From NCBI GenBank assembly GCA_014237955.1, contig JABABY010000006.1:1-32218 (forward strand): 32,218 nt of DNA, in the 5' to 3' direction. A model generated the notes under the pieces. That model saw only the letters and a list, made by a program, of their open reading frames with translations, searched no databases and was not told the DNA's origin. Below, in pieces: positions 19,649-28,781 of this stretch. The first letter of the stretch is position 1. The number at the start of each line of letters is the position of its first letter. Source of the stretch: Planctomycetota bacterium. GTDB taxonomy: Bacteria > Planctomycetota > Planctomycetia > Pirellulales > UBA7805. Both the position numbers and the translations under genes were made by a program.

Positions 19649-21475
19649 TCAGGTCTTTTTGCCCTCGGTCTCTCCTGTGTCGAGAACGGCCAGGAAAGCC
19701 TTTTGTGGAATATCGACACTCCCGATCGACTTCATCCTTTTTTTTCCTTCTTTCTGTTTGGCCCAGAGTTTGCGTTTTCGGGAAATATCGCCCCCATAAC
19801 ATTTGGCCGTCACGTTCTTACGGAGTGCAGAAATTGTTTCCCGGGCAATAATTCGCGACCCGATTGCCGCCTGGATGGGCACTTCAAACATGTGTCGGTC
19901 GATCTCCTTACGGAGCTTTTTGACCACCGCCCTTCCCCGCGGATCGGCATCCCGACGATCGCAAATAATACTCAAAGCGTCGACCCGTTTGTTGCCCACC
20001 AAGATATCGAGGCGGACTAAATCGGCCGGGAAATAGCCCAACAGTTCGTAGTCCATCGTACCAAAGCCTTTGGTGGCACTCTTGAGTCGGTCGTGCATGT
20101 CATAAATTACTTCGGCCAGCGCAATATCGTACACCAGCATTGCCCGGGTCGGTGATAGATATTCGGTGCGCACGTATTTGCCGCGCCGGTCCTCGCATAA
20201 TTTCATGGCCGGGCCGATGTAATCGACTGGCATGAGCAAGTTCACCCGGACAATAGGCTGCCGAAATTCTTCGATATCACCGGCCTCTGGAACCTCCTGG
20301 GGTGTGTGGATCTGCAATGTCTTACCCGCCGGTGTGTCAATTTCATACGTCACGTTGGGTGCGGTTTGGACGAGATCGAGATCCGACTCCTGCTCCAAAC
20401 GCTGCTGGATAATCTCCATGTGCAACAAACCGAGAAATCCACAACGAAATCCAAACCCCAGTGCATCGCTGGTTTCGGGTTCAAACTCAAAACTAGGATC
20501 ATTGATAGCCAATTTCTGCAGCGCATCGCGGAGTTCCTCAAAATTTTCTCCGTCCGAAGGGTAGAGTCCGCAATAAACCATTCGTTTGGGTGCCTGATAG
20601 CCGGTCAACGGTTGTCCGGCGGCATCCCCCGCCACGCTGACAGTGTCACCAACATGAACGTGTCCAAGCTGCTTGATATTGCAAATTAGGTACCCAACCT
20701 GTCCGGCTTGAAGTTTTTTTCCCGCCTTCCTCTGAGGAACAAAATGACCCAGTTCCAGCACTTCATGTTCTGATCCGGCCCGCAAAAAGCAAATTTTTTG
20801 TCCCTTCCTAATCGTGCCATTCATGACGCGGATGTAGGTAATTGCGCCGCGAAACTCGTCGTAATGCGAGTCAAACACCATCGCCTGCAACGGTGCTGCA
20901 GGGTCCCCTTCGGGCGGCGGAACCCGCTCGATGATCGTTTCTAGAAGTTCGTCAACGCCCTCACCTGTTTTGGCACTACAGCGAAGAATCTCTGCCGCGT
21001 CGTAACCAAGACTCTGTTCCAACTCTTCGGCCACCTCGTCAGGACGTGCATGGGTTACATCAATCTTATTAAGGACCGGAATCACTTCGAGATTGTGTTC
21101 CATCGCTGCATAGGCGTTGGCCACGGTTTGCGCCTCCACGCCTTGAAATGCATCAACGAGCAGCAAGGCGCCCTCACAGCAAGCCAGCGATCGCGAGACC
21201 TCATAATGGAAATCGACGTGTCCCGGTGTATCGATCAAGTTCAATTCGTACTCTTGTCCCTGATAGGTATGCCGCATTGTCACAGCGCGAGCCTTAATGG
21301 TTATCCCTCGAGCTCTTTCAAGCTCCATGTCGTCGAGCATCTGCTCATTGAGTTCTCTCAGTTCCACCGTATCGGTAGCCTGCAATAAACGATCTGCAAG
21401 CGTACTTTTGCCGTGATCAATGTGGGCAATAATCGAAAAATTACGAGTATGTTTACAGTCTGGCATAAAACACAT
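19649..21475 (-). CDS. lepA: Elongation factor 4 (LepA)
   Basis: RNFSIIAHIDHGKSTLADRLL, GITIKARAV, LIDTPGHVDFHYEVSRSL, NKIDVTHARP; C-terminal MKSIGSVDIPQKAFLAVL. Confidence 0.97.
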   Translation of the reverse strand: MCFMPDCKHTRNFSIIAHIDHGKSTLADRLLQATDTVELRELNEQMLDDMELERARGITIKARAVTMRHTYQGQEYELNLIDTPGHVDFHYEVSRSLACCEGALLLVDAFQGVEAQTVANAYAAMEHNLEVIPVLNKIDVTHARPDEVAEELEQSLGYDAAEILRCSAKTGEGVDELLETIIERVPPPEGDPAAPLQAMVFDSHYDEFRGAITYIRVMNGTIRKGQKICFLRAGSEHEVLELGHFVPQRKAGKKLQAGQVGYLICNIKQLGHVHVGDTVSVAGDAAGQPLTGYQAPKRMVYCGLYPSDGENFEELRDALQKLAINDPSFEFEPETSDALGFGFRCGFLGLLHMEIIQQRLEQESDLDLVQTAPNVTYEIDTPAGKTLQIHTPQEVPEAGDIEEFRQPIVRVNLLMPVDYIGPAMKLCEDRRGKYVRTEYLSPTRAMLVYDIALAEVIYDMHDRLKSATKGFGTMDYELLGYFPADLVRLDILVGNKRVDALSIICDRRDADPRGRAVVKKLRKEIDRHMFEVPIQAAIGSRIIARETISALRKNVTAKCYGGDISRKRKLWAKQKEGKKRMKSIGSVDIPQKAFLAVLDTGETEGKKT

Positions 21476-21565
21476 GATCGCGGCTGAGGTTTGTCGCTGT
21501 TAAGAGGAGAACCGTAAAATAAGCAGATTGAATATTCTTGACGGATCGGAGCCCCATTTCACATC

Positions 21566-22597
21566 CTACGAGCTCTTCTGGTATGCAAGCCGGCCAATAC
21601 CCGCAGCGCCGATAAATCCCGCATCACCGCCAAGTGAAGCGAAATTGATGGAAGTGTTCTGAGCCAACACAGGAAAGGCTCGCTTGCGAACTTCGTCCAT
21701 AGTCGCCTCTAAAAAACGACGGCCAACGGCATTGTCGCGACCACCAAAATTCATTGCGCCACCAAGTACGACCGCTGCAGGATCGAGGATGTGCATCAAC
21801 GTAGTGATTCCAATACCAAGATAGCGGCCCGTGTCGAGAATGATTTCCAGGGCCAACGCGTCCCCGGACTCGGCAGCCTGATGAATATCTCGCGATGTCA
21901 ATGTCCTCTCAGGGCCACACTGCTCGGCAAGACTACTCTGTCGACCACCCGCAACCGCCTCGCATGCACGAGCAGCTACTGCGGTTGCGCTACAATAAGC
22001 CTCCAAGTGACCGCGGCCACCACAGCTGCACAACCGGGCCTCTTCGCTACAATCGATGATCATATGCCCACACTCTCCACCATGGCTATTTTCGCCTTCG
22101 AGTAAAAACTCTCCAATGATGATACCGCCACCCACACCTGTCCCCAACGTCAGCATGAGCATGCTCGGATACTGGCAACCGCTCCCTACCCAAAATTCTC
22201 CGTAAGCGGCCGCATTGGCATCATTGGCATAGGCAACTGGCAGACCCACATTTTGGCTGACGCGATCGCGAATGGGAAAATTCGACCCTCCTGGAAGGTT
22301 TGGAATATTGAGCAACAGCCCCGTTGGAATGTCCATCATACCGGGTGTTCCCAAGCCGACATAGGATACCTGCTCCATCTGCAGCCCTGCCTGGGAAAGG
22401 GCCTCCTTAGCGGCAAGAGCCATCCGGCCGGCACCCGCCTCCGGACCTTCCTGCACATGACTCGCAACTGTCGCATAGCCAAGGCAGCGACCCTTATTAT
22501 CCACCACACCACTCTTGATGTTCGTACCACCAAGGTCGATACCGATAAAATAGGGGGCTTCTGCTTCCGACACAGGGAAATGTTTACGAACAGACAT
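21566..22597 (-). CDS. ROK family protein (glucokinase-like)
   Basis: FIGIDLGGTNIKSGVV, NDANAAAYGEFWVG, LTLGTGVGGGIIIG, zinc motif CSEEARLCSCGGRGHLEAYCSATA. Confidence 0.94.
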   Translation of the reverse strand: MSVRKHFPVSEAEAPYFIGIDLGGTNIKSGVVDNKGRCLGYATVASHVQEGPEAGAGRMALAAKEALSQAGLQMEQVSYVGLGTPGMMDIPTGLLLNIPNLPGGSNFPIRDRVSQNVGLPVAYANDANAAAYGEFWVGSGCQYPSMLMLTLGTGVGGGIIIGEFLLEGENSHGGECGHMIIDCSEEARLCSCGGRGHLEAYCSATAVAARACEAVAGGRQSSLAEQCGPERTLTSRDIHQAAESGDALALEIILDTGRYLGIGITTLMHILDPAAVVLGGAMNFGGRDNAVGRRFLEATMDEVRKRAFPVLAQNTSINFASLGGDAGFIGAAGIGRLAYQKSS

Positions 22598-22809
22598 GGA
22601 TTAAAGCAGTGTGATACGTTTAGCTCACCACGAACGGGGTGAAATATCGGGGTGGCCTCGAGCGTCCAGAAATAGACCTTTGCAATTATATCTGCCGCCA
22701 AGCCTGCTCGATAGATATCCCACGAAGGATAAAGCGGCGAATGATTGTTCATGTATTGCGAACTACAAGCTAAACTAGAAATGGAAGGATAAAGACCCAC
22801 GACCCTGAT

Positions 22810-24297
22810 ATGCAACTACTTCGAAAAACCACATCCCATATTTTTATCACTGTGCTGATGGTCGGTCTCGTGGTTGGCTATTGCGCCGTTGCCAGAATCT
22901 CGTGGGCGACTGGAGAAGAGGAAAATACCAATCTCTATACCCAATACACGGCCAGTTTTCTGCAAAAAATAGGCCGCTTAGAAATCGAGGCGGATCAGGC
23001 CGGCGAGACTATTCTCGCGGAGAAAATTCGCAACTGGATGCCGCAACGAGGGTCTGAGAAAATATATCTATTTCATCCCGGTTCTCCTGCCACGAACGAA
23101 TCGCGGAAATCAAAACTTGAACAGGCGTTTGGAAAGCTATGCCTCCAGCACGGCGAGGACCTTCTCGAACTTTCGCGGCGACTCGCCACAGACGGGCAGG
23201 TGACAAAATCGGTAATGGTCCTTTCAGAAGCGCTCTACCACGCGCCCCAACTTTCCGAAGCAAGAGAACTTCTCGGCTACCAAAAACACGGAGACCGGTG
23301 GATTACTCCGGAAGCTGAAAAACAGTTGGCCGAAGGGAACATCTGGAGCGATCAATTTGGCTGGCTTCCCAAAGACCACCTCCCCCGCTACCAAACAGGT
23401 GAACGGTACTACCATGGCCGTTGGATCAGCCGCGAAAAAGATGCCCGCCTTCACGCAGATATCAAACGCGGCTGGAAAGTCGAAACAGACCACTATGAGG
23501 TCATCACCAACCATAGTCTTGAAGCAGGCGTACAAATCGCTTTGAAACTCGAGCAACTTTACAGCGTTTGGTGGCAAGTGTTTGCCAACTACCACATCTC
23601 TTCGGAAGAACTTAAAAAGATGTTTTCTGCCAACGGTATTCCACGAAGCTCTCTCAAGCGACATAAAGTGGTGTACTTTCGAGATCGCAAAGACTATGTA
23701 TCTGAGCTCGGACGACTGCAAGCGGGAATTGAGAATAGTTGGGGATTTTATTTTGAAAACAGAAAGACTGCCTATTTTTATCCGGAAGAAAAAGATTCCG
23801 AAAAAATCACTCTCTGGCATGAAGCGACCCATCAGCTTTTTTCTGAAACGAGAGCATCCCACAAAGTGGCCAGGCTAAAGAACAACTTTTGGATTACCGA
23901 AGGGATTGCCTGCTTCATGGAGTCCCTACAGCCCGGGGCAAATTTTTCGACGCTCGGCGGGCTGCAGGAGGGTCGCCTTCCGGCTGCCCGAGCGCGACTC
24001 GAGCAGACGCACTTCTATATCCCATTCGACCGTTTGGTTGCCCTCAGCGGTAGCGACATCCAGCGGGATCCGGACATTCAAAAGCTCTACTCCCAGATCG
24101 CCGGGCAAGCCACTTTTTTGATGGTGGCGGACAATGGGCAGTATCGGCAGGGGGTTACAGATTATCTACGCGCCGTGTATCGCGGCATCGCTAGACCAGA
24201 AACACTCGCCTTGAAACTGGGGGTGCGCCTTGCGGTACTCGACAATCAGTACCGAGATTTTTTGTTGGGACGCCAAACTACGAGGCCAGAGCCTTGA
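22810..24297 (+). CDS. Secreted/anchored DUF1570-like putative metallopeptidase
   Basis: N-terminal hydrophobic segment; WHEATHQLFSE (HExxH) followed by WITEGIACFMESLQ (candidate third-ligand Glu), a gluzincin-like arrangement. Confidence 0.8.
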   Translation: MQLLRKTTSHIFITVLMVGLVVGYCAVARISWATGEEENTNLYTQYTASFLQKIGRLEIEADQAGETILAEKIRNWMPQRGSEKIYLFHPGSPATNESRKSKLEQAFGKLCLQHGEDLLELSRRLATDGQVTKSVMVLSEALYHAPQLSEARELLGYQKHGDRWITPEAEKQLAEGNIWSDQFGWLPKDHLPRYQTGERYYHGRWISREKDARLHADIKRGWKVETDHYEVITNHSLEAGVQIALKLEQLYSVWWQVFANYHISSEELKKMFSANGIPRSSLKRHKVVYFRDRKDYVSELGRLQAGIENSWGFYFENRKTAYFYPEEKDSEKITLWHEATHQLFSETRASHKVARLKNNFWITEGIACFMESLQPGANFSTLGGLQEGRLPAARARLEQTHFYIPFDRLVALSGSDIQRDPDIQKLYSQIAGQATFLMVADNGQYRQGVTDYLRAVYRGIARPETLALKLGVRLAVLDNQYRDFLLGRQTTRPEP

Positions 24298-24310
24298 TGC
24301 GGGCAAACCG

Positions 24311-24340
24311 TTGACCGGACCCCCTGGGGACCATTATTAT
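24311..24340 (+). promoter_or_regulatory. Candidate sigma70-type promoter for tRNA-His
   Basis: TTGACC (24311-24316), 18-nt spacer, TATTAT (24335-24340); about 37 nt upstream of the tRNA. Confidence 0.45.
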
Positions 24341-24376
24341 ATCCAGGGTAGTGGAATGATCACTCACGCTTCAGTT

Positions 24377-24451
24377 GGTGGCTATAGCTCAGTTGGTTAG
24401 AGCGCCGGATTGTGGTTCCGGAGGCCGGGGGTTCGAGTCCCCTTAGCCACC
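24377..24451 (+). tRNA. tRNA-His (anticodon GTG)
   Basis: GTGGCTA/TAGCCAC acceptor with extra G-1 opposite C73, D arm, anticodon GTG at 24412-24414, T loop GTTCGAGTC; CCA not encoded. Confidence 0.97.
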
Positions 24452-24618
24452 CTCAGCGGGACGGCCCTCCCCCTGGAGTACTTATCACCCGCTCGCACAT
24501 AACCCGCATTGGAAGAGATACTACAATAAGAGAATGGGAGACTCCGAAACGCTGGGAGCTTCCCCCAATGGACACCATAATTAATCGCATACGTATGATC
24601 TCTAGCTGAAAAATCAAT

Positions 24619-25407
24619 ATGTCCACTGAAGAGCTGCAAATTTGGGAACGCGCTGAAGCGGAGCGGAGCAACTCTGAAGCATCAAAGATCAACACAGAGG
24701 AACTCCGATCGAAGGAAATTAATATTCAACGTTATCTCGATCCGCCTGCCGATACCTGGCATCCACTCGAATATTCCTTTCACCTTCTTGGTGACATCCG
24801 TGGCAAAACGGTACTTGAATATGGGTGTCACGACGGGGCCAATACCGTCGTCTTGGCGCTTCGTGGAGCAGAGGTCAAAGCGATCGATATTTCACCTGAC
24901 TTAATCGATATTGCTCGTAAGTGACTGATCGCTAATGAGGTAACGGCCGATGTGGAATTTATCGTCGGTTCGGCTCATGACGTACCCCTGCCAGACGATT
25001 CAGTAGACATTGTATTCGGCATGGCAATTTTGCATCACCTAGAGCTTGCGCTCTCCGCGCGTGAAGTAAAGCGTGTGCTACGGAAAGGTGGGCGGGCGAT
25101 CTTCCGGGAACCTGTCCGAAATTCGAAGATGGCACAATATCTTCGCAAGTTAATTCCGTATCAAGGTCGCAATGTGTCGCCTTTTGAGCGCCCTTTGACC
25201 GATAAAGAATTGGCTGTCTATGCGAGTGGCTTTGCTTCCTACCGCACTAAGGCCTTTAAGTTGCCAACAAGCGATTTGGTTGCAGTCATACCCCCACTGC
25301 GAAAATATTTTTCTCGAGCCACTCAGAAAATGGATGCTACCATATTAAAACATTGTCGTTGGCTCAATTATTATGCCGGAGTGCGAGTCATCGAGTTGGT
25401 TAAATAA
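24619..25407 (+). pseudogene. Class I SAM-dependent methyltransferase interrupted by in-frame TGA at 24922-24924
   Basis: ORFs 24619..24924 and 24952..25407 are in the same frame. Joined, they give one MTase: TVLEYGCHDGANTVVLALRGAEVKAIDISPDLIDIARK*LIANEVTADVEFIVGSAHDVPLPDDSVDIVFGMAILHHLELALSAREVKRVLRKGGRAIFREPVRNSK. Confidence 0.8.
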
Positions 25408-25440
25408 TTTGCGCCTAGCGGCAACCGGCCGGAGAATGAC

Positions 25441-25878
25441 ATGGGTGATGCGAAAGAGGATAAACAGCTTTTATTAGCTGCGGTACGTATTGCCAGGGAG
25501 GGTCAACGAGAAGGAAATCAGCCTTATGGGGCTGTCGTTTTCAGGGCCGGCCAGATCATCGCAGAAGCGTACAATTCTGCGGCCACCAGTGGCGACCGTC
25601 TTTCCCACGCAGAGACCAATGCGTTGGATTCAGCATGCCGACGTCTCGGCACCTCATCGCTCGCAGACTGTACACTCTATTGCACCAGTGAACCTTGTAT
25701 CTTATGTGTCGGCGCGATCGCTTGGACCGGTGTTGGACGGGTTGTCTATGGTGTGGCAGATCCAATCGATGGTGCCATTGGCGAACTGCAAACGATCGAA
25801 ACCAACATTGCAACAACCCATCTCTCCTTTGATGAGTGTGACGAACTCTTTGCAGAAATTACCCAGAAGCAGCGTTAG
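25441..25878 (+). CDS. Nucleoside deaminase (cytidine/guanine deaminase-like zinc enzyme)
   Basis: NQPYGAVVFRAGQII, SHAETNALDSA (HAE), CTSEPCILCVGAIAWTGVGRVVYG (PCxxC). Confidence 0.93.
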   Translation: MGDAKEDKQLLLAAVRIAREGQREGNQPYGAVVFRAGQIIAEAYNSAATSGDRLSHAETNALDSACRRLGTSSLADCTLYCTSEPCILCVGAIAWTGVGRVVYGVADPIDGAIGELQTIETNIATTHLSFDECDELFAEITQKQR

Positions 25879-25970
25879 TGCTGGCGAGTAAAATTTTCAC
25901 CAGCGCAATTTTCCAAAAAAACAACACGGTTTTTCAGAAAAACTGCAATACCGCCCATGTGGAAAAAGTA

Positions 25971-25976
25971 TATAAT
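25971..25976 (+). promoter_or_regulatory. Candidate -10 box upstream of the TGA-containing HMA gene
   Basis: TATAAT about 49 nt upstream of ATG 26020; no convincing -35. Confidence 0.3.
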
Positions 25977-26019
25977 CGGTAGCGTTCGATCGATGCGTTT
26001 CATTTAGGAGATCATTTCT

Positions 26020-26376
26020 ATGAAGCTTTTACACAACATGGCATTTGGCGGAGCCCTGTTTGCTGTTTTGGCCTTCCTGGGATGCGGGCAACAAGGCTCA
26101 GCACCAGAAGCGTCTTCGGCATCCGCAAACTTGAACAATGTGGCTGCGGCATCCAACCTGCCCAGCCTTACCCTTGCTATTTCCGGCATGACCTGACCAG
26201 TAGGTTGTAAGCCTCGGGTCGAGGCCGCGCTCAAAAAGGCACCTGGTGTCAAAAATGTACAGGTCGATTTTGCAACGAAAAAAGCAGTCGTCACCTTTGA
26301 CAACAAAGGTAATGATGGAAAATCGTTGATAGAATCTCTCAAAGAAGCCGGATTTGGTGGCGAGGTGGTCAACTAG
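26020..26376 (+). CDS. Putative selenoprotein: lipoprotein with HMA-like domain, Sec encoded by TGA 26194-26196
   Basis: Reading TGA as U gives 118 aa: MKLLHNMAFGGALFAVLAFLGCGQQGSAPEASSASANLNNVAAASNLPSLTLAISGMTUPVGCKPRVEAALKKAPGVKNVQVDFATKKAVVTFDNKGNDGKSLIESLKEAGFGGEVVN, TAG stop. AGGAG at 26006-26010, 9 nt before ATG; lipobox LGC; HMA-like fold signature on both sides of the TGA. Confidence 0.85.
26194..26225 (+). promoter_or_regulatory. Candidate bacterial SECIS element (UGA plus downstream hairpin)
   Basis: UGA 26194-26196, then GCCUCG (26211-26216), GGU loop (26217-26219), CGAGGC (26220-26225): perfect 6-bp stem, G in the first two loop positions, 20 nt from UGA to loop. Confidence 0.75.
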
Positions 26377-26413
26377 ATCAACAATATTCCATGCTGTCGT
26401 ACACGCCGACTCC

Positions 26414-26463
26414 AAGCGGTACCGCGGAAATCTCTCGCTGAGATGGATGGGTGCCGCTTTTTT
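26414..26463 (+). terminator. Rho-independent terminator downstream of the HMA gene
   Basis: AAGCGGTACC pairs with GGGTGCCGCTT (one T-G wobble), ends in a T6 run; inner hairpin ATCTC-TCGCT-GAGAT. Confidence 0.6.
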
Positions 26464-26470
26464 CGTTTGA

Positions 26471-28537
26471 TTACTTCTTCGGCCGTTTTCGCTTACTCTT
26501 CCTCGGTTGCTGTCCGGATGAAGGCCTCTCCGGACGATAGCCCGCACCCGCCTTGTTGCGGGACTGACGTTTCTTTTTATTGGATGCTTTCTTGCCATCG
26601 ATTCCATGTACGTAATGGCCCTCGTGCTCCTGATTCGCTTTATGCCGCCGCCCCTCAATGGCCTCTCTCGGCGGCCGAGATGCAATTAGGGCGTCGCAAC
26701 CAGAGCCGATCAAATCCTGGCGACCCACTTTTTCGAGTGCTTTGCGTACCTGAAAATAGTTTTCCGGCTTGAAAAACTGCATCAGCGCCCGCTGCAACTT
26801 GCGATCCCGCAGGTGGCGCGCGATGTGGACTTCTTTTCCCGTAAAGGGATCGAGACCCGTGTAGTACATGGCGGTCGCCACATCGAACGGCGCCGGAATA
26901 AAATCCTGTACCTGATCGGGGCGATAACCGGTTCGCTTGAGAAAGACCGCCAGATCGATCATAGCATCCAAATCGCTACCCGGATGACTGGCGATGTAAT
27001 AGGGAATCAAGTACTGCTTCTTGCCCGCGCGCTTGGATTCGCCCTTAAAAATTTTGGCAAACTCCTCAAAATCATCGTTGGACGGTTTGCGCATCAGAGC
27101 GAGCACATGCGGATCCGTATGCTCTGGGGCTACCTTCAGGTGCCCCCCCACGTGATACCGGGTGAGATCACGCATGTATTCGGGGGACCGACGGGCGAGA
27201 TCCATCCGAATTCCGCTCGCTACAAGCGCCTTTTTGACTCCGGGTGTTTTGCGGACATCTTTCATCAACTGCACCAGCGGCCCATGGTCGGTTCCCAGTA
27301 ATTTACAAATCGTCGGATGCACGCACGATTGGCGACGACAAACGGCTTCGACTTCTGGTCGTACACACCGCATCTGATACATGTTGGCCGTGGGGCCGCC
27401 GATATCGCTGATCACTCCTTTGAACCCTTTGTCTTTCGTCATCGTGTCCACTTCGGTCTGGACCGACTGACCGGATCGTGATTGGATAATACGTCCCTGG
27501 TGGGTGGTGATCGAACAGAAGGTACAACCGCCGAAACAGCCTCGCATGATTGTGACCGAGTCCTTGATCATCTCAAAAGCAGGAATCGGTTCGCTGTAGG
27601 AAGAATGTGGTTTGCGGGTATACGGAAGTGCATAAATAGAATCCATCGAACGTTCAGAAATCGGCAGCGTGGGTGGATTGGCAACCACGGCCTGACGATC
27701 ATGCCACTGAATGAGACGCCGGGCGTTGTACGGATTTGTTTCGTTGTGGATGATCTTGGTCGCACGGGAAAAGGCTACTTTGTCATCAAGGACTTCTTCG
27801 TAACTCGGAATGGTAATGGCATCCTCTGGGGGCGTCTCCGAAGCCCCCATGGCATAGGCAACACCCCGCATGTCGCGAAGATCGCGAACTGTCTCTCCCG
27901 CATCCAGGCGCCGCGCGATCTGCAAAATCGATTCCTCTCCCATTCCAAAAGCGAGTATGTCTGCTTTGCAGTCAAGAAGAATCGAGCGCCGCACCTTATC
28001 ACTCCAATAGTCGTAATGGGCAAGCCGCCGCAGAGATGCCTCCACGCCACCGGCAATCACGGGAACCCCCTTAAATGCCTCACGAGCGCGTTGACAGTAG
28101 GCGAGCGTCGCCCGATCAGGGCGCATGCCAATCCGACCCCCCGGTGAATAGGCATCGTCATTACGAACCTTGCGGTTCGCCGTGTAGTGATTGATCATCG
28201 AATCCATGTTGCCCGCGCTAATTGCATAAAAAAGGCGCGGACGGCCAAACGTTTTCCACGGCTCACAGCTATGCCAATCGGGTTGCGACACAATACCCAC
28301 ACGAAAACCGGCCGCCTCTAACACGCGGCCGAGAATAGCGGCTGCAAAACTCGGATGGTCGATGTAGGCATCGCCTGTTACAAAAACAACGTCAACCTGA
28401 TCCCAGCCGCGATCGTTCATTTCGGCACGAGACATTGGCAGCGGCTTTGCTGCCTGGTCGAGCGCAAGATCTTCCAGGATTGCACCAGTCTGTCCGGCAG
28501 ATGCAAGAATCGGAAGTCGGTCCTGGGGAGGCAGCAT
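26471..28537 (-). CDS. YgiQ family radical SAM protein
   Basis: N-terminal YgiQ-like region ([40 protein letters not shown]), radical-SAM [27 protein letters not shown], Lys/Arg-rich C terminus. Confidence 0.96.
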   Translation of the reverse strand: MLPPQDRLPILASAGQTGAILEDLALDQAAKPLPMSRAEMNDRGWDQVDVVFVTGDAYIDHPSFAAAILGRVLEAAGFRVGIVSQPDWHSCEPWKTFGRPRLFYAISAGNMDSMINHYTANRKVRNDDAYSPGGRIGMRPDRATLAYCQRAREAFKGVPVIAGGVEASLRRLAHYDYWSDKVRRSILLDCKADILAFGMGEESILQIARRLDAGETVRDLRDMRGVAYAMGASETPPEDAITIPSYEEVLDDKVAFSRATKIIHNETNPYNARRLIQWHDRQAVVANPPTLPISERSMDSIYALPYTRKPHSSYSEPIPAFEMIKDSVTIMRGCFGGCTFCSITTHQGRIIQSRSGQSVQTEVDTMTKDKGFKGVISDIGGPTANMYQMRCVRPEVEAVCRRQSCVHPTICKLLGTDHGPLVQLMKDVRKTPGVKKALVASGIRMDLARRSPEYMRDLTRYHVGGHLKVAPEHTDPHVLALMRKPSNDDFEEFAKIFKGESKRAGKKQYLIPYYIASHPGSDLDAMIDLAVFLKRTGYRPDQVQDFIPAPFDVATAMYYTGLDPFTGKEVHIARHLRDRKLQRALMQFFKPENYFQVRKALEKVGRQDLIGSGCDALIASRPPREAIEGRRHKANQEHEGHYVHGIDGKKASNKKKRQSRNKAGAGYRPERPSSGQQPRKSKRKRPKK

Positions 28538-28781
28538 CAGTACATCCTAAATGAAAATTGAATCTACCTATTCTAGTCTGGATATACGGCCCAAGGACTA
28601 TGAAGGATGCTAATTTTATTCAGTAAAACCGGCTCAAAAAGAGTGTTTGCAAAGCATTGAGGATGTTGCCGGAAATCGGGGGGAGATATACTGGCCAGAA
28701 CGTTCTGAACATCCAACGACATCGACCCCAAAGTAGCCAACCATCCCTTCTTAAATGCTGCTTGTGCGGGATAGAAACATT

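Noticed and set aside
24397-24639. Minus-strand ORF ending VAKGTRTPGLRNHNPAL
   Set aside because: Antisense of the tRNA-His gene; spurious ORF.
24922-24990. Selenocysteine reading of the methyltransferase TGA
   Set aside because: Position is not a Cys-type site, and only weak short pairings (e.g. 4-bp CGAT/ATCG) lie downstream; nonsense mutation or error is likelier.
26004-26372. 122-aa minus-strand ORF antisense to the HMA gene
   Set aside because: Antisense shadow of the TGA-containing HMA gene, whose plus-strand translation has RBS, lipobox and HMA-like sequence.
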